DNA from: Pseudomonadota bacterium
Lineage (GTDB): Bacteria > Pseudomonadota > Gammaproteobacteria > Burkholderiales > Thiobacillaceae
Length of the DNA stretch: 64,000 bases
Assembly (NCBI GenBank): GCA_021802555.1
Contig: JAJZRU010000007.1
Location: 1-64,000, forward strand
Direction: 5' to 3'
The stretch's first letter is position 1. Each line of letters opens with the position of its first letter. Under the pieces are notes generated by a model. That model was given only the letters and a program-made list of their open reading frames with translations, ran no database searches and was not told the DNA's origin. Shown in pieces: positions 15,557 to 24,847 of this stretch. The position numbers and the translations under genes are program-made.

Positions 15557-16843
15557 TCAGAGGCCCAGGCTTTCGGTCCAGGCCAGCGCTTGCAGGTGGG
15601 CCGAGGACACCTTGGCCGCATCCAGATTGAGCAGCATGGCTTCCAGTTCTATGTCGGCAAAAGCGCCTTTTTCCGAGGCCTCGACGATTTTCAGGAAAGG
15701 CCCATACGCGCCCTGATGATGAAGCAGGGCATCGCTTACGGCCTCCGGCAGCGTGATGCTGGAGAGTGCGGTGGCCATGGATACGCCCAGCATGGTGTCC
15801 AGCAGGGAGAAGACTCCGGCGATGAAGGCGTTGTCGCATTCGTCCTGCGACATGAGATTGCCGGCCAGCAGCTCCATCATGCGCCCGCGCGTGACGGCGG
15901 TGCGTATCACCGCCGGCGGCGTCCCGGATTTGTCCAGGGTGGCGAGCAGCAGGGTGAGCCAGCGGAACAGCTTGCGATAGCCCAGCAGGGTGACGGCGTG
16001 GCGGAAGGAAGTCACTTCCGACATGAGGCCGAAGCCGGACGAATTGATGTAGCGCAGCAGCTTGAAGGATAAGGCCGGATCGCGCTTGATGACCTCGTCG
16101 ATTTCGCGCAATTCGGCCTCCTTGCTCACGAGGTTTATGAGCCGCAGGACGTTGGAAAAGGCCGGGTTGACCACTCGGGCGGCGACCGTCTGGGGCTTGG
16201 CGAAGTAATAGCCTTGAAAGTAGTGGTAGCCCAGCTCGAGATGGATTTTGAACTGTTCCAGGGTCTCGACTTTCTCGGCCACCAGCCGAAACTGGTTTTG
16301 CGCCTGCGCTTTTTTGGCGAGAAATTGCGCCAGGGCAGGGTTGCCCGATTGCACGTCGAACTTGATGAAGCTGAGGTGCGGCAGCCAGGGCGCATAGGGG
16401 CCGGCGGCGGCGAACGCGCCGGCGGCAATGCGGAAGCCGCGCACGCGCAGGTTTTCCATCTTGGCGGCGACGTCGGCGATGACGCCCGGGTCTTCTCCCG
16501 GCACGCGGGGAATTTCCAGGACCAGGCGTTCGGGGAACACGATTTCCAGGTGCTCGCCGCTGAGATCCTCCAGTATGCAGTTGATGAAGGCGAGCTTGTC
16601 GCCAAAAAGCTGTTCGGTGGCGAAGTTTGACAACGCATTGAACAGAAACGTGGTGTCGGATGCCAGTGTATGGATTGCGGGTGCGGTCTGGCTGGTGGCG
16701 TCGGCGCGCGCCAGCAGCTCATAGCCGAAGATGTCGTGCTTGCGATCCAGGATGGGCTGGCGTGCGATGAAGACGGCTTGGTCGGGGGCGCTGTTGGTCG
16801 TTTCCGGGTTCTGGGCGGGGTTGGTGGGTTGGGTGGGCTGCAT
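15557..16843 (-). CDS. EAL-HDOD (YuxH-type) signalling protein, EAL probably inactive
   Basis: A 428-residue protein: a short Pro/Gln/Asn-rich start, an EAL domain at about residues 22-230, and a HDOD domain to the C-terminus (from NVLRLINLVSKE). The EAL motif is YELLAR, and the catalytic DDFG motif is replaced by AAGAF, so c-di-GMP hydrolysis is unlikely. EAL-HDOD proteins of this type act in motility and surface-behaviour signalling in several bacteria, probably as protein-binding or nucleotide-sensing modules. Start ATG 16843 has AAGG eight bases upstream. It follows the glycosyltransferase gene on the same strand. Confidence 0.85.
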   Translation of the reverse strand: MQPTQPTNPAQNPETTNSAPDQAVFIARQPILDRKHDIFGYELLARADATSQTAPAIHTLASDTTFLFNALSNFATEQLFGDKLAFINCILEDLSGEHLEIVFPERLVLEIPRVPGEDPGVIADVAAKMENLRVRGFRIAAGAFAAAGPYAPWLPHLSFIKFDVQSGNPALAQFLAKKAQAQNQFRLVAEKVETLEQFKIHLELGYHYFQGYYFAKPQTVAARVVNPAFSNVLRLINLVSKEAELREIDEVIKRDPALSFKLLRYINSSGFGLMSEVTSFRHAVTLLGYRKLFRWLTLLLATLDKSGTPPAVIRTAVTRGRMMELLAGNLMSQDECDNAFIAGVFSLLDTMLGVSMATALSSITLPEAVSDALLHHQGAYGPFLKIVEASEKGAFADIELEAMLLNLDAAKVSSAHLQALAWTESLGL

Positions 16844-16862
16844 GCGGTAAACCTTGGATGCC

Positions 16863-16891
16863 AAAAAGCCGGGCACCCGCAGGATTGCGGG
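16863..16891 (-). terminator. Weak terminator candidate after the flg operon
   Basis: Read on the minus strand, CCCGCA-ATCC-TGCGGG (16876-16891) is a 6-base stem with a 4-base loop, followed nine bases later by five T (16863-16867). It lies just after the glycosyltransferase stop and before the EAL-HDOD gene, so it could close the long flgB-flgL transcript. The distance between stem and T-tract makes it doubtful. Confidence 0.3.
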
Positions 16892-16911
16892 GCCTCGTTC
16901 CTGTTTACGGC

Positions 16912-19900
16912 TCAGGGCAGCCAGGCCTTGAGCCAGACATCCAGATGGTCTTCCAGCATCCAATGCCGGCGGATGTGTTGGCGCAGTTCGTCGCCCCGCG
17001 CCGCCAGGGCTGCGCGGTCGCTCACGGCCTCGCGTATGGCTTTCATCCAGGCGGCGTATTTGTTGGCAACGCGCCAGACGGGGAAATCGCCTTGATAAGG
17101 CACCAGGTCGGAGCACACCACCGGGTAGCCCAGGATGCCGTACTCCAGCAGGCGCAGGTGGCTCTTGGCCTCGTTGAAGGGATTGTCCTCCAGCGGCGCG
17201 ACGGCCAGATCCAAGTCGAGACCGGCGAGCTTGGGAGCGTATTGATCGAGCGGCACGCCAGGATAGAATTCTTTGACATAAGGCCGCAGGCCCTCCGGGC
17301 ACATGCCGAAAAACACCCAATCGACTTCTTCCGCCAGATCGCGCACCACATCGGCAATCATTTCAAGATCTCCTTGGTGGCCGATGCCGCCTGCCCAGCC
17401 CACGCGCGGCCTGGCGCCGCCGCGGCGCTGGGGGTGCAAACTATCCCAGCGGTGCGCTTCGAGATAATTGGGCACCACGACGACCTCGTCGTTCAGGTCG
17501 CGGTAGGCTTGCGCCAGCGGTTGGGTGGCCACCACCAGGCGCTGGCACAGCCCGGCCGAGCGGCGGAAGCGCTTGTAAATGTCCTTGTGGATGCTGGAGC
17601 GGTGCGTGCTCTTGAGCGGCAGATTGGTGATGAGATCGTCGATCTCGAACACGCGAAAGGCCTGGCTGTATTTCTTGTGGCGCTCCAGCGCCTCGATCTG
17701 CGGCCATTCCATCTGGCGCTGCACCACCAGGCTGTCCGGGTTCATGCGCTCCATTTCCGCCGGCTCGAAGATGCGCATGGATTCCCAGCCCTGCGTGCGC
17801 CCGACGCGATTGAGAGCGCGCATGGGCGCGATGATGCGATACTCGCCGCAGCCTTCGCGGTCGGCGGCATGCACCAGGATGCGCGGGCGCGGGCGCCAGT
17901 CTGGATCCCAGGCCAGCGCCACCTGATCGTCAAGCAGGAAGTCGGTAGTGGCCAGGCTCAGGTGGCGGTTGTAGGCTGGGTCGTAGGCCATCTTGGGCAG
18001 CCAGCGTGCGTACATGGCGTCCTTCTCGGCGGCGAAGCGCTTGAGCTTGGCCTCGTCCGGCCTGGCCTCCACCTGCCCCTTCTGGCTGGCGGACCCTTCG
18101 TGCATGAGGATGGCGTAAGGCGTCCAGACGATGCGTTTTCCCGTCGCGCCGACTTTCAGGCACAAGTCGATGTCGTTGTAGGAAACCGCGAAGGCCTGTT
18201 CGTCCAAGCCGCCGACTTCTTCATACAGCGATTTGCGGATCAGCAAACAGGCACCCGTCACGGCGGAGTAATTCTGTGCGAGCTGCAGGCGCCCGAAATA
18301 GCCGCGATCCTCCGGCGGGCGCGTGATGAAGGGATGCTCGGCCGGGCCCTTCATGCCCAGGATGACGCCTGCATGCTGGATACGGCCATCGGGATAGAGC
18401 AGCTTGGCGCCGACGATGCCTACCTCCGGGCGCAGGGCATGGGACATCATCTCGTCGAGCCAGTCGTCGTGCAGCGCGGCAGTGTCGTTGTTGAGCAGGA
18501 GCAGGAATTCGCCCCGCGCCGCGCGCGCGGCGGCATTGTTCATGGCGGAGAAATTGAACGGCCCGGGCTGGCGCAGCACGCGCAGGCGGCCCTCGAGTTC
18601 GGCTTCCTTGGCTTCCATCGCGGCGAGATAGCTGCGCGCCTCCTCGCTTTGGCTGTCGTTGTCGATGACGAGGATTTCGTAGGCCGGATATTTCGTCTTC
18701 TCGATGATCGATTCCACGCAGCGCTGCAGCATGGGCAGTTGGTCGCGCGTGGGGACGAGGATGGATACCAGCGGCTGCGATGTTTGCTGATAGCGCACCC
18801 GGAATGAGGGCGGGAAGGGGCCGGGCTGCACTTCCGCGTCGATGCCGCAGCGCCGCAGATGCGCCTCCAGCGCCGCCTGGCCGGCGGCGAGGATTTCCGG
18901 CACCGACTTGCGGCTATGGCCGGAGCCCTGCAGGCGGTGGTACAGCACTTCCGGCACGTGGCCGATGGCGGCGTCGCCAACTTGCTCCCAGGCGCGCAGT
19001 ACCAGGTCGTAATCCTCGGCGCCCTCGCGCTTGGGGTCGAAGCCGCCCAGATCAGCGAACAGATCGCGCCGGATGAGCAGTAGCCCGCCCGTGTAGGGCA
19101 GGCTCCTCAAGTAGTCGGGATTGAAATCTGGCTTGCAGTGCGGATTGACATGCTGGCCGTCGGCGGTGAGGCTGTCCTCGTCGGTGTAGACGACCTGCCA
19201 TTCGGGGTGCTGGCGGATGGCCAGGGCGACGCGGAACAGGGCGTCGGGGGCGAGTTGGTCGCCGGCGTCCATTATGGCAACCCAGTCTGTGGTGGATGCC
19301 AGCAGCGCGTTGTTGATCTTGCCGAGCAGCTCGCCTTCCTGGGCAGTTTCGATTTCCCTGGTCTCGCAGGCCAGCCATTGGCCCTGGACGCTGCCGAGAG
19401 TGGGGTGCAGCGGCAGGTTCTGCGGGGACGGGGCGATGGCGATGCGGAAGCGCGGGGACTGTGGCCACTTGGCCAGCGTCTCTTCCGCCCAGGATTTTTC
19501 TCCCGGCGACCAGCGGTGCTCGGGCAGCCAGGGGAGCAAGGGGCGCGGCGGTGCGCCGAGAATGTTGCCGGCGGTGTCTGCCACCTGCAACCCCGCTTTT
19601 TCCGTACTGAGAGCGAACAATCGCTCCACGGCGTGGGCCAGCGTGCCATCGGTCTGGCCGGACTCGTGCTCGAAATCGGTGATGGCAAGATCAAGCGCAA
19701 GCAAAGGGATGAGCGCTTGGGGGCGGCACCAGAACATCGATCCCGCGAAATAGCCTTGCCGCGTTGCATCCGGCACGATGCCCATGCGCAGCGCCCATTG
19801 CCTCAGTCGAGTGGTGTTGGGGTCGCCTTGCAAACCAAGCCAGAATCCTTGGGGGCCGATCAAGCCGAGCTTTGGTTGCTGCGCAAACAAATCGAAAATG

Positions 19901-21117
19901 TGCTGCGGTTGCTGAGTCAGGGTCGTAAGCAATTCCTGTCGCCAATGATCGCCATCGCAGTGTTTCAGGAATGGGATATGTATGGACTCAACATCGCGCA
20001 GATGAGGGGACTTTTTGCTGTGGAGCAAGAGCAGTTGCGCATAGTTGTGCGTGCAGGCCATACGCAGCAGCGCCAGGCGCGGCGCGATGTCCCTGCCGCG
20101 ATTGGGATGGCGGATCACCACTGCGTCCGGCCGGGCGCGGACGATGTCGGCCAGGGCTTCGTCGCGGCCTTCGCTGAGCGACACATACAGATCGCAGGGT
20201 GCAGGAATCCGTGTCAGCGCTTGGGCGAATTCCGGCCAGAGATCAGGGTAGTACAGATGCAGCAGAACGGCCGTCCCTTTGCCTCGCGGGCGCCCGGCAT
20301 GGATTATTTTCGGCTGGGCGGTTTCGCCGGCAGCCGGCGACGCGGCGCGTGTGGGAATGAATACCTGATTGGGGGGCGGTTCCGCAGCGAGTCTGGCGCG
20401 GTAAAAAATTTGTAGACTGGTCAACTGCTGGTAGGTGTCGGCGCTTACGTTCTTCAAGACCAGATTTTCGGTCTCGATGTTTGCCGGGAAAGCGTGAGGC
20501 CGCGGTGCCTGAAAAAACCGGCTATCCGGCCCATAGGCCACTGCTTCGACGGAATAACCCGTTTGTTCCAGCATGTGCTGGCCTTCGTCGCGGGTGAAGA
20601 ACCGCAAATGGGTGATGTCCAGGATCCCTGCTGACTCGTAAGTCCACTTGCCGTCGGCGAGTTGATTGATGAGCCAGAGGTTGCGCGCATTGGGCAGGCT
20701 GACGAGCACCTGCGCATCCGGGGTGAGCCAACAGCGCAGTTCGGCCAGCGTCCGCCAGGGATTGGGCGTGTGTTCGAGCACATCCGCCAGAACGAGGGTA
20801 TCGACGCTGCCGGGTTGGAGACCCTGCGCCGCAAGATCGGCGTCCTGCAATTGGCTTGTCAATACGCGGTGATAGCGCTCCCGCGCCAGCGCGGCGACCT
20901 TTGCATTGGCTTCGATGCCCCAGAGCTCAACTGCGGGGTACATCTGCTTGAGCCACGCGCCCGTCGCGCCCGAAGCGCAGCCAACATCGAGGACGCGGCG
21001 CGGCGGCGCGCTCAGCAAGCTCAGCAGATCGTCCCGCGGGTTGCTGTGGTAGGCGCCTATTTCTACGTTTTCGTCGTGGTCCAGGGATAGCCAGAGGGGA
21101 GCGCGGGCGTCGGGCAT
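16912..21117 (-). CDS. Giant multidomain glycosyltransferase (probable flagellar glycosylation)
   Basis: About 1401 residues with at least five parts. (1) SAM-dependent methyltransferase, residues 1-230 (VLDVGCASGATG). (2) A rhamnan-synthesis-F-like region, about 270-530 (HPNRGRDIAPRL, LLLHSKKSPH). (3) A GT2-like region with VVYTDEDSL and EDYDLVLRAWE. (4) A second GT2 domain, about 780-1050 (VSILVPTRDQLPML, LLLNNDTA). (5) A C-terminal GT-B-like domain (RPRVGWAGGIGHQGDLEM, RLLEYGILGYPVVCSD). The start overlaps or abuts the flgL stop: TTG 21123 or ATG 21117, the latter chosen. Its place at the end of the flagellar operon suggests it builds a glycan on flagellin or hook-associated proteins; the sugar cannot be deduced. 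Confidence 0.85.
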   Translation of the reverse strand: MPDARAPLWLSLDHDENVEIGAYHSNPRDDLLSLLSAPPRRVLDVGCASGATGAWLKQMYPAVELWGIEANAKVAALARERYHRVLTSQLQDADLAAQGLQPGSVDTLVLADVLEHTPNPWRTLAELRCWLTPDAQVLVSLPNARNLWLINQLADGKWTYESAGILDITHLRFFTRDEGQHMLEQTGYSVEAVAYGPDSRFFQAPRPHAFPANIETENLVLKNVSADTYQQLTSLQIFYRARLAAEPPPNQVFIPTRAASPAAGETAQPKIIHAGRPRGKGTAVLLHLYYPDLWPEFAQALTRIPAPCDLYVSLSEGRDEALADIVRARPDAVVIRHPNRGRDIAPRLALLRMACTHNYAQLLLLHSKKSPHLRDVESIHIPFLKHCDGDHWRQELLTTLTQQPQHIFDLFAQQPKLGLIGPQGFWLGLQGDPNTTRLRQWALRMGIVPDATRQGYFAGSMFWCRPQALIPLLALDLAITDFEHESGQTDGTLAHAVERLFALSTEKAGLQVADTAGNILGAPPRPLLPWLPEHRWSPGEKSWAEETLAKWPQSPRFRIAIAPSPQNLPLHPTLGSVQGQWLACETREIETAQEGELLGKINNALLASTTDWVAIMDAGDQLAPDALFRVALAIRQHPEWQVVYTDEDSLTADGQHVNPHCKPDFNPDYLRSLPYTGGLLLIRRDLFADLGGFDPKREGAEDYDLVLRAWEQVGDAAIGHVPEVLYHRLQGSGHSRKSVPEILAAGQAALEAHLRRCGIDAEVQPGPFPPSFRVRYQQTSQPLVSILVPTRDQLPMLQRCVESIIEKTKYPAYEILVIDNDSQSEEARSYLAAMEAKEAELEGRLRVLRQPGPFNFSAMNNAAARAARGEFLLLLNNDTAALHDDWLDEMMSHALRPEVGIVGAKLLYPDGRIQHAGVILGMKGPAEHPFITRPPEDRGYFGRLQLAQNYSAVTGACLLIRKSLYEEVGGLDEQAFAVSYNDIDLCLKVGATGKRIVWTPYAILMHEGSASQKGQVEARPDEAKLKRFAAEKDAMYARWLPKMAYDPAYNRHLSLATTDFLLDDQVALAWDPDWRPRPRILVHAADREGCGEYRIIAPMRALNRVGRTQGWESMRIFEPAEMERMNPDSLVVQRQMEWPQIEALERHKKYSQAFRVFEIDDLITNLPLKSTHRSSIHKDIYKRFRRSAGLCQRLVVATQPLAQAYRDLNDEVVVVPNYLEAHRWDSLHPQRRGGARPRVGWAGGIGHQGDLEMIADVVRDLAEEVDWVFFGMCPEGLRPYVKEFYPGVPLDQYAPKLAGLDLDLAVAPLEDNPFNEAKSHLRLLEYGILGYPVVCSDLVPYQGDFPVWRVANKYAAWMKAIREAVSDRAALAARGDELRQHIRRHWMLEDHLDVWLKAWLP

Positions 21118-21119
21118 CT

Positions 21120-22388
21120 TCAAATATATTGGAACAAGCTCAGCCCCTGCACCTTAGCATAAGCCGCCTCTGAAGCCTGCAAGGCCGTGAGGCTCTGCTG
21201 GTAGGCGGCGATGACCTGCGGATAGTTGATGTTGGTGAGCTTGGATTGCTGGGTCTGCAGTTGCAGGGTGAGGTTGGAATTCATGTTCTGCACCGCCTGC
21301 ACCTGCTGCAGGCGCGTGCCTATGACGGCCTGGGTGTTCAACAGCGTCGTCTGCGACTGATCCAGCCCGGAGATGGCGTTGGCGATGGCCTGGGCGCGCT
21401 GCGCGTTGGTGCCGGGCGCGGAGGCGTTCATGGAAAAGGCCTGCTGCAGATTCTGGAAGATCGTGAACAGGCTTTGCTTGCCGGCGGCGGCGACGGTGAA
21501 GGTGTCGCCCGCGGCGGGGGTGCCCTGCACCGGCACGTTCAGCACGGCGGTGCCGCCGCTGGAGGGGACGGTGATGCTCATCCCCGGCGTAAAGGTGCCG
21601 GAGGCGACGACGCCCGAGGCGCTCATGGCGCCGCCCGTGCCGCTGATGACCGTGTAGGTCTGCGTCCCCCCGCTGGCGGCGCTGCCGCTGAAGCTGATCT
21701 GGTACTGGGTTTGATCGACCACGAGCACCTGCTGCGCCAGTGAGGCATTGGCGACGCTGCCTGGGCCGGCCACCGCGCCGCCGGTGTTGGCGCCCGAGGC
21801 AGCGACGGTGTAGCTGCCGTTGCCGGCCGGGATGTCCATGAAGACCGCGTTGCCCGGGTCGCTTACCGCCGTCTGCAGCGAAGACCCGATCGTCACCTGG
21901 TTCTGGGCGCCGTCGCCGGAGTATTGCACCTGCCCATTGGGCAGCAGGGAGAAAGGCTGGGTCTGGTTCTTGCTGCCGGCGAACAGGTAGTTGCCCTGGC
22001 CGTCCTGGGTGTTGGCGTATTGCAGCAATTGCTGCAGATAGCCGCCCATGGCGCTGGCGGCGTTGTTGAGGTCCTGGCTGCTCACGGTGGCGTTGTTCAT
22101 TTGCAGAGCCAGGCTGCGCACCTGGTTGAGCAGGGTGCCGGCGCTTTGCAGCGTGGAGGATTCCAGTTGCAGCGCGTTCTGGGCGTTCTGGCCGTTTTGC
22201 TGATAGCTCGCCAGACGGTTGAGCTGGCCGGCAAGGCCGACCACTTGGGCGGAATCCACCGGATAGTCGGCCGGATTGGTGAGGCGGTTGCCGGTGGCGA
22301 GCTGCTGGCTCAGATTGCCGATGGTGGCCTGTTGGTTGAGCATGCCGGCGAGGCTGGCGGTGTAGAACTGCGACGTGCTGATGCGCAT
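21120..22388 (-). CDS. flgL: Hook-filament junction protein FlgL
   Basis: A 422-residue protein with the flagellin-like N-terminal helix (MRISTSQFYTASLAGML ... TGNRLTNPADYPVDSAQ) and C-terminal helix (NYPQVIAAYQQSLTALQAS). Between them a Gly/Ser/Thr-rich insertion (roughly residues 150-310) makes it longer than the 317-residue Salmonella FlgL. FlgL sits between FlgK and the filament. Ten bases separate it from flgK; the glycosyltransferase follows with overlap. Confidence 0.94.
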   Translation of the reverse strand: MRISTSQFYTASLAGMLNQQATIGNLSQQLATGNRLTNPADYPVDSAQVVGLAGQLNRLASYQQNGQNAQNALQLESSTLQSAGTLLNQVRSLALQMNNATVSSQDLNNAASAMGGYLQQLLQYANTQDGQGNYLFAGSKNQTQPFSLLPNGQVQYSGDGAQNQVTIGSSLQTAVSDPGNAVFMDIPAGNGSYTVAASGANTGGAVAGPGSVANASLAQQVLVVDQTQYQISFSGSAASGGTQTYTVISGTGGAMSASGVVASGTFTPGMSITVPSSGGTAVLNVPVQGTPAAGDTFTVAAAGKQSLFTIFQNLQQAFSMNASAPGTNAQRAQAIANAISGLDQSQTTLLNTQAVIGTRLQQVQAVQNMNSNLTLQLQTQQSKLTNINYPQVIAAYQQSLTALQASEAAYAKVQGLSLFQYI

Positions 22389-22397
22389 GGTGTTTCC

Positions 22398-24407
22398 TTA
22401 CAAGGCTTGCAGCAGCGACTGGAAGAGGCTCGCGCCGACCGAAATCGCCTTGGCGGCAGCCTGGTAGGCCTGCTGGTATTGCACCAGGTTGGCCGCTTCC
22501 TGATCGAGGTTGACCCCGGACACCGATTGCTGGGCCGCGCTCGCCTGCTGCGCCACGGCCTGGTTGGCGGCCAGCGATGTTTGCGACTGGTTGGCTGCGG
22601 TGGCGACCTGGCCTACCAACTGGGCGTAGCTGTCCTGGAAGGAGGCCGTGCCGTTGCCGAGGAATTTGCCCGTCTGCAGCGCGCTCATGGCCTGGCCGTT
22701 GGCGTTGTTGCCGGGGCCCGCGGCGGTGAGCGCGTAGGCGTCGCCGGACGCGGCCAGGCTGCCGCTCAAGGTGGCTTCCCAATACCCTCCGGGCGGATTG
22801 TTGGCATAAGGAATGGCCAGCGTCGTGCCGCTGCTGCCCAGGGTTACCGTGCCGCTCGCCAGCACGGTGGCGGAGCCGGGAGCGGTGATCTGGAAGCCGA
22901 CCGTCTGGCCGCTGCTGCCGCCGCTGGTGAGGGTGATTTGCAGCGGGGTGTTGACCGCGACGCCGGACACCAGGGTGGCCCCGCCGCTGGCGGCGCTCCA
23001 GGCGCCGGCGGAAAGCGTCAGATTGCCCAGGTTGGTGTTGACGATGCTGCCGTTGCTCTGCAGCACGCCGGCGCTGGACGCATAAGGTGCGGCCGCGGCG
23101 ATGCCGCGCGGATCGCTGAGCACGGATTGAAAGGCAGAGGCGCCGAGGCGCGTGGGTTCGACCAGGAAGCTGTCGCCGCTGGCGGCGCCGCTCACGTTGA
23201 CCTGCACGCCGTCGAAGGCGAGCGTGGTGACGCTGCCTGAGGTGGACACGCTCAAGGCACTGCCCGACAAGGCTTGGCCGGTGGACAGATTGGTGACCGA
23301 CCAGGTGCCGCCGTTGTTCTGCAGCTGGTAGTCGGCCGTGGTCAGTTGGGTGACGTCGGTGATACTGCCGCTGATGGTGCCGCTGCCGGTGTTGTACTGG
23401 CTCGCCAGCACCTGCACGGGGCCACCCTGGAACAGCGGCTGGCCGAAATTGCCGTTGAGGTCGATGCCCTTGGATTGCTGCAGGTTGAATTCCGCCGCCA
23501 TGCCGTCGGCGATCCGGCCCAGCGCGTTCTGCGCCGGCGCCAGGGAAGTGGCGCGGAATTGCAGCAGGCCGCCCAGCGTGCCGCCGCTCAGGCCCTGGGA
23601 GATGATGGCGCCGTTGGCGGCATAGGCCACTTCCAGTTGGCTGGGGTCGTAGGCGCCGGGGGCGGTTTTCAGGGCATAGGCCTGGGTGCCGGCGACCAGT
23701 ACCTGGCCGTTGCCGGTGAACACGTTCACCTGGCCGTTGGACTGCGGCAGCACCGAGACGCCGACTTGGGCATTGAGCTGGGTGATGAGTTGGTCGCGCT
23801 GGTCCAGCAGATCGTTGGGGTTGCCGTTGCCGGCGCCGCTCAGGGCGTTGATCTGGCGGTTGAGGTCGGCGATCTGCTGGGTCAGCGCGTTGATGCCGGC
23901 GACGCTCTGGCCGATCTGCTGGTTGACTCCATCGGACAGCGTCTGCAACTGTCCGCCCAGGCTCTGGAAGGTCTGCGCCAAACTCTGCGCCTGGGAGATC
24001 ATGCTCTGGCGCGAGGGCAGGTCGGCCGGATTGGCCGCCACCTGGGCCACGCCGGAGAAGAACTGGTTGAGCTGCGAGGTGAGCCCGCCCTGCGGGCTGG
24101 CGATGAGATTGGAGATCTGCTGCAACTGGGTGTTAAGAGCGCTGGAGGCACTGGTGGCCGCCGTGCTGCTCCAGACCTGGTTCTGCAGATAGCTGTCGTA
24201 GGCGCGCGTGATGGTCTGGATTTGTGCGCCGTTGCCCAAGTACTGGCCGCCGATGTAGCTGGGCGGCAGGGTGGTGGGCACTGCCGTCTGCCGGCTGTAG
24301 CCGGGCGTGTTGACGTTGGCGATGTTGTTGCCGGTGGTCTGCAGCGCCACCTGGCTGACCTGCAGGCCGCTCAGGGCATTGTTGATGAGGCCGCTGATGC
24401 CGGACAT
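22398..24407 (-). CDS. flgK: Hook-associated protein FlgK
   Basis: A 669-residue hook-associated protein with the conserved start MSGISGLINNALSGLQVSQ and N-terminal NTPGYSRQ. Helices follow (FFSGVAQVAANPADLPSRQ), then a long variable Gly/Ser/Ala region, and the C-terminal EEAANLVQYQQAYQAAAKAIS-like helix typical of the axial family. FlgK is the first hook-filament junction protein. It starts two bases after the small FlgN-like gene, and its C-terminal helix is the expected chaperone-binding site. Confidence 0.95.
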   Translation of the reverse strand: MSGISGLINNALSGLQVSQVALQTTGNNIANVNTPGYSRQTAVPTTLPPSYIGGQYLGNGAQIQTITRAYDSYLQNQVWSSTAATSASSALNTQLQQISNLIASPQGGLTSQLNQFFSGVAQVAANPADLPSRQSMISQAQSLAQTFQSLGGQLQTLSDGVNQQIGQSVAGINALTQQIADLNRQINALSGAGNGNPNDLLDQRDQLITQLNAQVGVSVLPQSNGQVNVFTGNGQVLVAGTQAYALKTAPGAYDPSQLEVAYAANGAIISQGLSGGTLGGLLQFRATSLAPAQNALGRIADGMAAEFNLQQSKGIDLNGNFGQPLFQGGPVQVLASQYNTGSGTISGSITDVTQLTTADYQLQNNGGTWSVTNLSTGQALSGSALSVSTSGSVTTLAFDGVQVNVSGAASGDSFLVEPTRLGASAFQSVLSDPRGIAAAAPYASSAGVLQSNGSIVNTNLGNLTLSAGAWSAASGGATLVSGVAVNTPLQITLTSGGSSGQTVGFQITAPGSATVLASGTVTLGSSGTTLAIPYANNPPGGYWEATLSGSLAASGDAYALTAAGPGNNANGQAMSALQTGKFLGNGTASFQDSYAQLVGQVATAANQSQTSLAANQAVAQQASAAQQSVSGVNLDQEAANLVQYQQAYQAAAKAISVGASLFQSLLQAL

Positions 24408-24408
24408 G

Positions 24409-24780
24409 TCAGGCTTTCCCCAAAGTCCGGCTCGCCGATCTCGATGGGCCGTAGGTCAGCGTGGCCTTGTTTTCACCCAGGCGGGCGAGGGCTTGTCTCA
24501 ACGCGGCGCTCCATACCATCAGCCCATGCTGCAACTCCTGATACTCCTGCTGCAAGCCGAGGACCGATTCGGTCAGCTCGGCCGAGTTGCCCTGACTGTT
24601 TGGCTGGCTCCGGCGCTGTGCCGCATACAGGCGCAAATCCTCCAGCAGGGCTTGCCATTCTGCCGGGCTTTCGGTGCGCGGCTGCCCGCCTTGGCCCAGG
24701 CGCTCCTTTTCCTCGCGCAGCAGCCGCGCCAGGGCCGCTACGACTTGCTTTTCGTCTTGCAGCGGAGCGGTTCGGGGCAT
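24409..24780 (-). CDS. Small helical protein, probable second FlgN-like chaperone
   Basis: A 123-residue charged, helical protein (QVVAALARLLREEKERL ... LGLQQEYQELQHGLMVW) ending LTYGPSRSASRTLGKA. The Tyr-Gly-Pro near the end recalls the FlgN at 9324 (IYGPAG), and size and helix content fit FlgN. It lies between flgJ and flgK with its TGA one base before the flgK ATG, which suits a chaperone co-made with FlgK. Sequence identity to FlgN is weak by eye; a structural role or another substrate is possible. Confidence 0.6.
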   Translation of the reverse strand: MPRTAPLQDEKQVVAALARLLREEKERLGQGGQPRTESPAEWQALLEDLRLYAAQRRSQPNSQGNSAELTESVLGLQQEYQELQHGLMVWSAALRQALARLGENKATLTYGPSRSASRTLGKA

Positions 24781-24847
24781 GGCGTGCGGCCTTTGCGGGT
24801 GGGGGGTGCCGGCCGTGTTCGGGCCGCGGGAGGCTGATTACAAAACG

